Source: Dehalococcoidia bacterium
GTDB taxonomy: Bacteria; Chloroflexota; Dehalococcoidia; UBA3495; JAAXIE01
DNA: 15,725 bases
Assembly (NCBI GenBank): GCA_012270525.1
Contig: JAAXIE010000108.1
Coordinates: 1-15,725 of the forward strand
Direction: 5' to 3'
This document shows positions 11,833 to 15,725 of the stretch, piece after piece. Made by a program: the position numbers and the translations under genes. Each line of letters begins with the position of its first letter. Positions within the stretch are counted from its first letter, which is position 1. The notes beneath the pieces were generated by a model. The model saw nothing but the letters and a program-made list of their open reading frames with translations, was not told the DNA's origin and ran no database searches.

Positions 11833-12828
11833 ATGCGCGTTATTGACATGCACGCCCATCTGACTCCGCAGTGCTTCTGGAAGGCAACGCAGGACGGTGG
11901 CGACTGGCACGGCATCACCCGGGAGTTGGACGCCCGCGGACATCACATGGCGGTTGTCGGAGGTCGACGGGGCGGTCTTCCGCCACGGGCCCGCTGGGAC
12001 CCCGAAGAGCGCATCGCCGAGATGGACTCCCTCGGCGTGGACGTGCATGTTGTCTCCCCCTATTCCGGCTTTTACAACTACCACCTCGACAGTGCCATAG
12101 CCCAGGCCACCTGCCGGGACTACAACGACGAGATAAGCCACATGGCGCGGACGTGGGCGGAGCGTTTCGCTGGGTTGGGTTCGCTGCCGATGCAGGACAT
12201 ACCGGCCACCGTGCGCGAGTTGGAGCGGTGCATGGGCCCGCTGGGCCTCAAGGGGGCCATGATCAACGATCACGTAAACGGTCGCACGCTGGACGAACCG
12301 GAGTTCATGCCCTTCTGGAAGGCTGCTGAGGAGACCGGCGCACTGATCTTCTTCCACCAGGGGGGAGGAACCGTCGTCAGCCAACGGGCCGACCGCTACC
12401 ATCTGCCGAACACCATCGGCAATCTGGCCGACCGGGCCGTTACCTTCGCCACCCTGGTGTTCGGTGGCGTCATGGACGCCTGCCCCGACCTGAAGATATG
12501 CCTGGCCCACGGTGGTGGCTACACCTGCTATGGCATCGGCCGCATGGACCGGGGCTGGCAGGTGCGTCCCGAGGCCCGCGCGCACCTGTCGCGCCCTCCC
12601 AGTGCCTATCTGAACCGTTTCTACTACGATTGCATCGTTTATACCGAGTCGGCCCTCCGATATCTCATCGACAGCGTAGGTGTCGAGCGGGTGGTCTTCG
12701 GCACCGACTGGCCCTACGACATGGTCTTCGACTGGCCCGTTTCGTGGGTCCTCAGCTTGGAGAGCATCACCCAAGAGGAGAAGGAACTGATCCTGTACAA
12801 GAACCTGGAGCGGCTGCTGGGTATTTAG
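11833..12828 (+). CDS. ACMSD-like amidohydrolase/decarboxylase (Amidohydro_2 family), paralogue 1
   Basis: A 331-residue TIM-barrel metalloenzyme most like alpha-amino-beta-carboxymuconate-epsilon-semialdehyde decarboxylase. Metal and catalytic positions are H7 and H9 in DMHAHL, H175 in FFHQGG, H226 in CLAHGGGY and D292 in FGTDWPY. This is the same set and spacing as His9, His11, His177, His228 and Asp294 of Pseudomonas ACMSD, shifted uniformly by two. Other shared blocks are GLGSLPMQD, INDHVNGRTLDEPEF, GRMDRGW and NRFYYDC. It should be a cytosolic hydrolase or non-oxidative decarboxylase for a ring-derived carboxylic acid. Related enzymes include LigW and gamma-resorcylate decarboxylase, so the substrate is not fixed. 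The start follows AGGACGG at 11821-11827. It has a close paralogue at 14199. Confidence 0.92.
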   Translation: MRVIDMHAHLTPQCFWKATQDGGDWHGITRELDARGHHMAVVGGRRGGLPPRARWDPEERIAEMDSLGVDVHVVSPYSGFYNYHLDSAIAQATCRDYNDEISHMARTWAERFAGLGSLPMQDIPATVRELERCMGPLGLKGAMINDHVNGRTLDEPEFMPFWKAAEETGALIFFHQGGGTVVSQRADRYHLPNTIGNLADRAVTFATLVFGGVMDACPDLKICLAHGGGYTCYGIGRMDRGWQVRPEARAHLSRPPSAYLNRFYYDCIVYTESALRYLIDSVGVERVVFGTDWPYDMVFDWPVSWVLSLESITQEEKELILYKNLERLLGI

Positions 12829-12872
12829 GGGTGAACACTGCGCTGAGTTTCGCAACCGTGGAGGTGGCGGCG

Positions 12873-13064
12873 ATGCTTGCAGAAATGTATCGGAGGCGGA
12901 AAGACAAGGAGTTGCAGGAAGCCCTGGAGAATCTTCGTAGAAACCGCGATGCCGAATGGCGCGCCTGGCTGCAACGGAAAGCGGAAGCGGAGAGGGCCGG
13001 TGAGGAATTCACTGAACCCTCCCCAGACAAAGTAGCATCTGGTGCGAGCGGGAACGGGCTTTAG
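12873..13064 (+). CDS. Small charged, probably helical/coiled-coil protein of unknown function
   Basis: A 63-residue frame with the ATG at 12873 after GGAGGTG (12860-12866), six bases away; a longer form could start at GTG 12831. The sequence is rich in K, R and E (RRRKDKELQEALENLRRNRD, then AWLQRKAEAERAGEEF) with spacing that suggests one long amphipathic helix (about residues 2-44), followed by a disordered S/G-rich tail. I recognise no family. It sits 44 bases after the first ACMSD-like gene and 77 bases before the aspartic-protease-like gene, on the same strand, and its strong ribosome binding site argues for real translation. It could be a partner or substrate of the protease-like protein; that is a guess. 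Confidence 0.6.
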   Translation: MLAEMYRRRKDKELQEALENLRRNRDAEWRAWLQRKAEAERAGEEFTEPSPDKVASGASGNGL

Positions 13065-13129
13065 GGACAGTGCCAGCACGTACGATTGTATTCCATCAAG
13101 ACTCCAACCGGGGATTGTAGCCAACGAGG

Positions 13130-13135
13130 TATGAT
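13130..13135 (+). promoter_or_regulatory. Possible -10 box for a leaderless transcript of the protease-like gene
   Basis: TATGAT (five of six to consensus) ends six bases before the ATG at 13142, which would place the transcript start at or next to the start codon. No convincing -35 is seen at 17 bases. A GAGGT (13126-13130) eleven bases before the ATG is an alternative ribosome binding site. Confidence 0.25.
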
Positions 13136-13141
13136 TCAATC

Positions 13142-13504
13142 ATGGGAACTTTCTCCGTCGGGATTACGTTCGCTCCTCTTTACGAGGAGGGTGAGCAGCA
13201 TGATGTCGAAGTCCTGGTCGATAGGGGGGCCACGTTCACGACTTTGCCGGCCGACCTGCTACGGCGCTCGGGCATATATCCCCTACAGGACTGCCCGATC
13301 GTCCTGGCTAACGGTGAGGTGGAAGTATGGCCTCTCGGTATGGCCCTGATAGGCTACGGCGAGGAACGATGGCCTTGCCAGGTGTTGTTCTGCCCCAGGG
13401 ACCAGTACCTTCTGGGTGCGACCATGCTGGAGACTTTCCGGCTGGCCGCAGACCCCGTCAATAAGCTGCTAGTCCCAGTGGCGATACAGGGGCGGGCCCT
13501 GTGA
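13142..13504 (+). CDS. Clan AA (retroviral-like) aspartic-protease-family protein with DRG in place of DTG
   Basis: A 120-residue single-lobe protein with the layout of bacterial retropepsin-like proteins: a first beta hairpin MGTFSVGITFAPL, the catalytic loop VEVLVDRGATFTTLPADLL (22-40), a strand VLANGEVEVWPLG, and the closing motif LLGATMLETFRLAADP (90-105) followed by VNKLLVPV. The family loop is D-T/S-G-A-T; here D27 is kept but the next residue is R28. The Thr normally supports the fireman's-grip hydrogen bonds of the dimer, so activity may be altered or lost. No signal peptide is seen. Such small proteins are common in Chloroflexota and cyanobacteria, often next to another short gene, but their targets are not known to me. 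The stop overlaps no neighbour. Confidence 0.82.
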   Translation: MGTFSVGITFAPLYEEGEQHDVEVLVDRGATFTTLPADLLRRSGIYPLQDCPIVLANGEVEVWPLGMALIGYGEERWPCQVLFCPRDQYLLGATMLETFRLAADPVNKLLVPVAIQGRAL

Positions 13505-13564
13505 AGGCGTGATCTACATCGCAGCTTCGATAAAATCATTAGGGTATCTCGCATCCCCAACATC

Positions 13565-14152
13565 GTGCTCCTCCTGCTCCTCCCCACCGCTACTTTATTT
13601 GCCCTTGCTGTTTTCTACGACACCTTCCCCGGTGATGACGCCCTGCTGCGTGTCCTTCGGATCTACGACGAGCCTCTACGTGGCTTCTTTGCCTGGTTCG
13701 ACATAAGCCCGGTGGCCAGCCTGTCCATGACCGGCTTTCTGCTGGGGGTATGCTTGGTGCGCCGGTCGGTCTGGGACTCCCTCACCGTGCTTCTGGTACT
13801 GCCAGCCCAGGGGTTGGTGATCGTGCTGCCCAAGCTGTTCCTCGGCAGACCCCGCCCTGAAGGGGCCCTAGCCGGAGCCACGGACAGCTTCCCCAGCGGG
13901 ACGGCTGCCACTGCTATACTGGTGTTGGGGCTGGCGATATACTTCGTTGGGTTGTACGTAACTCAGCCCCGCTTGAGAATTGCCCTGCAGGGAGTCCTGG
14001 TGCTGGCGGTGGCAGCCTTGGGGGTATTCCGGCTGCTGGCCGGAGAGCATTACCCAAGCGACGTGCTCGGAGGGTGGTTGGGGGGAGCCCTGGCCCTCGT
14101 GGTTCTTGTTGGTTGCCATCGCAGGATGGGCCGGGGGATGCGGGCTGCATAG
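13565..14152 (+). CDS. PAP2-family membrane phosphatase with altered PSGH motif
   Basis: 195 residues, about six membrane segments (near 1-17, 50-66, 72-89, 115-133, 140-156 and 168-186). Phosphatase motifs are K90-x6-R97-P98 in KLFLGRPRP, SFPSGT (108-113), and R156-x5-H162-x3-D166 in FRLLAGEHYPSD. The second motif normally reads PSGH; here the histidine is T113. The nucleophile H162 with D166 and the phosphate-binding K90/R97/R156 remain. Family members remove phosphate from undecaprenyl pyrophosphate, phosphatidic acid or similar lipids on the outer membrane face. The GTG at 13565 is the only usual start after the upstream in-frame stop that gives a first membrane helix, but it lacks a ribosome binding site, so the start is uncertain. 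Confidence 0.82.
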   Translation: MLLLLLPTATLFALAVFYDTFPGDDALLRVLRIYDEPLRGFFAWFDISPVASLSMTGFLLGVCLVRRSVWDSLTVLLVLPAQGLVIVLPKLFLGRPRPEGALAGATDSFPSGTAATAILVLGLAIYFVGLYVTQPRLRIALQGVLVLAVAALGVFRLLAGEHYPSDVLGGWLGGALALVVLVGCHRRMGRGMRAA

Positions 14153-14198
14153 AGACCCGGCCGCCTCGGAGCGGACTTGGAATCGTGGGAGAGTTTCC

Positions 14199-15194
14199 AT
14201 GCGTAGTATCGATATACATGCCCACAATGCGCCTCGTAGCGTGGTCAACATCCGCGACGGGGGTAACTGGCACGGCTTTACCGTAGAGAAGGGCGGGACG
14301 ACGGGCCGCCTCTTCCTCACGCTCGGCCAGAGCCGTGGCTGGCTCCACCCGATGATGCTCTGGACCACGGAAGAGCGCCTCATGGATATGGACTCCAAGG
14401 GAGTGGACGTCCATGTTCTTTCCACGTGGGTGGGGTTGTACAACTATCATCTGGAGTCCGCCATTGGCCAAGCGACCTCCAAGGACTGCAACGACGATAT
14501 CGCCGACCTGGTCGAGGCCTACCCCTCACGGTTTGCTGGGCTGGCCACACTTCCCATGCAGGACGTGGGCCTGGCGGTGGCCGAGCTTGAGCGTTGCATG
14601 GCCGCCGGATTCAAGGGTTGCATGATCAACGACCACGTGAACGGCCGGACTCTGGACGAGCCGGAGTTCCTGCCCTTCTGGGCGGCCGCCGAACGCACCG
14701 GGGCCCTGGTCTGCTTCCACCAGGAAAACGAGACCATGGTCAGCACCCGGTCCGGGGGCAAGTACCACCTTCACAACAGCATCGGGAACCTGGCGGACCG
14801 GGCGGTCACGTTTGCCCTGCTGGTGTTCGGGGGCGTGATGGACCGCTTCCCAGACCTGAAGGTGCTGCTGATGCACGGTGGGGGCTATACCTGTTTCGGC
14901 TTGGGCAGAATGGACCGTGGCTGGCAGACCAACCCCTATGCCCGGGCCACACTGACCAAGCCTCCCAGCACCTATGCCAACCGCTTCTACTACGACTGCC
15001 TGATACACAGCGAGCAGTCGTTGCGCTTCATCCTCGATACCGTGGGAGCGGACAGGGTCACCTTCGGGACTGACTGGCCTTTCAACATGGACGTGGACTG
15101 GCCGGTATCGTGGATCATGGCCATGGAGAGCCTGTCCACCGAGGAGAAGGAGATGATTCTCTGGAAAAATCTCGAAAAACTGCTTAGTATCTAG
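14199..15194 (+). CDS. ACMSD-like amidohydrolase/decarboxylase (Amidohydro_2 family), paralogue 2
   Basis: 331 residues, the same length as the gene at 11833 and by eye more than half identical to it. The frame is open further upstream inside the PAP2 gene; the ATG at 14199 is chosen because homology begins there (MRSIDIHAHNAPRS) after GGGAGAG (14187-14193). Metal and catalytic positions are H7, H9, H174 (FHQEN), H226 (MHGGGY) and D292 (GTDWPF). Shared blocks are INDHVNGRTLDEPEF, SIGNLADRAVTFA, GRMDRGW and NRFYYDC. The greatest difference is residues 10-58, the loop that in ACMSD carries the substrate-binding Arg. Paralogue 1 has PPRARWDPEER there and this one has PMMLWTTEER. It probably acts on a related but different acid. 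It is followed after 35 bases by a VOC dioxygenase-like gene. Confidence 0.92.
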   Translation: MRSIDIHAHNAPRSVVNIRDGGNWHGFTVEKGGTTGRLFLTLGQSRGWLHPMMLWTTEERLMDMDSKGVDVHVLSTWVGLYNYHLESAIGQATSKDCNDDIADLVEAYPSRFAGLATLPMQDVGLAVAELERCMAAGFKGCMINDHVNGRTLDEPEFLPFWAAAERTGALVCFHQENETMVSTRSGGKYHLHNSIGNLADRAVTFALLVFGGVMDRFPDLKVLLMHGGGYTCFGLGRMDRGWQTNPYARATLTKPPSTYANRFYYDCLIHSEQSLRFILDTVGADRVTFGTDWPFNMDVDWPVSWIMAMESLSTEEKEMILWKNLEKLLSI

Positions 15195-15229
15195 GCTACA
15201 AACAACTTGCATGAGCAGGAGGACACATC

Positions 15230-15725
15230 ATGGGTGTAACGCGATTGGGACACGTGGGAATCTACTGCGACGACCTGATGAAGATGCGCGACTTCTATTC
15301 GCGGGTGGTGGGTCTGACCATCACCGACGAGGACCACGACCTTGGCATCGTGTTCCTGAGCGCCAATCCGGAATGGGAGCACCACGAATTGGCCCTGGCT
15401 CGCGTTCGCGAAGGCATGGGAGCCACCCAGTTCGTGCAGCAGTTGTCGTTCAAGATTGATTCGCTGGACGACCTGAGGGACTTCACCCACCGCTTGGAAG
15501 CCGAGCCGGAGGTGCGCATTGAGCGCACGGTGACTCACGGCATCTCGTGCAGCGTCTATTTCTTCGACCCCGAAGACAACCGGGTGGAACTGTACTACAC
15601 CACCCCGTACCACATCCGGCAGCCCTTGGGGGCGCACATCGATGTCGACTCCTCGGACCAGGAGTTGCTGCAGTACTCCGAGTCCTTCCTTGCCACCATG
15701 GGGCCGCCTCAGGGCGCCACCCTCT
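15230..15725 (+). CDS. VOC-family protein, catechol 2,3-dioxygenase-like, incomplete at the window end
   Basis: The first 165 codons are present. AGGAGG (15217-15222) lies seven bases before the ATG. The N-terminal domain reads MGVTRLGHVGIYCDDL, then DFYSRVVGLTITDED, HHELAL (51-56), LSFKIDSLDDL (72-82) and YFFDPEDNRVELYYTTP (110-126). H8, H52 and E120 occupy the His/His/Glu ferrous-iron positions of type I extradiol dioxygenases. The phrase YFFDPEDNRVELYY is typical of biphenyl-diol or catechol 2,3-dioxygenase relatives. The frame continues past the second half (PLGAHIDVDSSDQELLQYSE), so the full protein is longer than one VOC domain. Ring cleavage of a catechol-like substrate is likely but unproven. 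It sits directly behind the second ACMSD-like gene and is probably co-transcribed. Confidence 0.88.
   Translation, partial: MGVTRLGHVGIYCDDLMKMRDFYSRVVGLTITDEDHDLGIVFLSANPEWEHHELALARVREGMGATQFVQQLSFKIDSLDDLRDFTHRLEAEPEVRIERTVTHGISCSVYFFDPEDNRVELYYTTPYHIRQPLGAHIDVDSSDQELLQYSESFLATMGPPQGATL

Noticed and set aside
13980..14198. 73-codon upstream extension of the second ACMSD-like gene
   Set aside because: It lies in another frame of the PAP2 gene. The paralogue starts exactly at the internal ATG, and a ribosome binding site precedes it.

Overview
The window looks like a GC-rich bacterial chromosome segment. Its gene content (ACMSD-type amidohydrolases, VOC proteins, a fused electron-transfer flavoprotein, M20 and PIG-L hydrolases, a DUF2182 membrane protein) resembles marine or soil Chloroflexota of the Dehalococcoidia/SAR202 type. 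That placement is an inference from style and families; there is no rRNA or other marker gene here. I found no tRNA, rRNA, CRISPR array, transposase or phage gene.

Layout. (1) 1-1700: the start of an MBL-fold hydrolase gene on the minus strand diverges from a complete metal-dependent amidohydrolase on the plus strand. Both have a readable -35/-10 promoter in the short gap between them. (2) 1700-3220: about 1.5 kb with no convincing gene. It contains short repeated words and a diverged duplication. (3) 8251-3221, minus strand: nicotinate phosphoribosyltransferase, a single-chain ETF beta-alpha fusion, a DUF2182 membrane protein and an SMP-30/gluconolactonase-like protein, in that transcription order. 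The first two overlap by 4 bases (ATGA). (4) 8322-9720, plus strand: a small dual-specificity-phosphatase-like protein and a PIG-L/LmbE deacetylase. The phosphatase gene shares a control region with nicotinate phosphoribosyltransferase in which two promoters face each other, each with its -10 box inside a related operator-like element. (5) 11099-9765, minus strand: an M20D amidohydrolase of the AbgB type. (6) 11285-15725, plus strand: VOC protein, ACMSD-like amidohydrolase, small charged protein, clan AA aspartic-protease-like protein, PAP2 membrane phosphatase, second ACMSD-like amidohydrolase, and a second VOC protein of extradiol-dioxygenase type that runs off the end.

How the genes may work together. 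ACMSD decarboxylates a product of aromatic ring cleavage, and single-domain VOC proteins include ring-cleaving extradiol dioxygenases. The two amidohydrolase/VOC pairs therefore suggest catabolism of aromatic or heterocyclic acids. The ETF fusion could pass electrons from acyl-CoA or amine dehydrogenases encoded elsewhere, and the phosphoribosyltransferase feeds NAD synthesis. These links are inferences from context.

Most notable: the ETF beta-alpha fusion; the tandem ACMSD paralogues, of which the second seems to have lost the substrate-binding arginine region; the facing promoters at 8322-8408; three enzymes with a changed signature residue (phosphatase EC for HC, protease DRG for DTG, PAP2 PSGT for PSGH); and the repeat-rich gene-free block.
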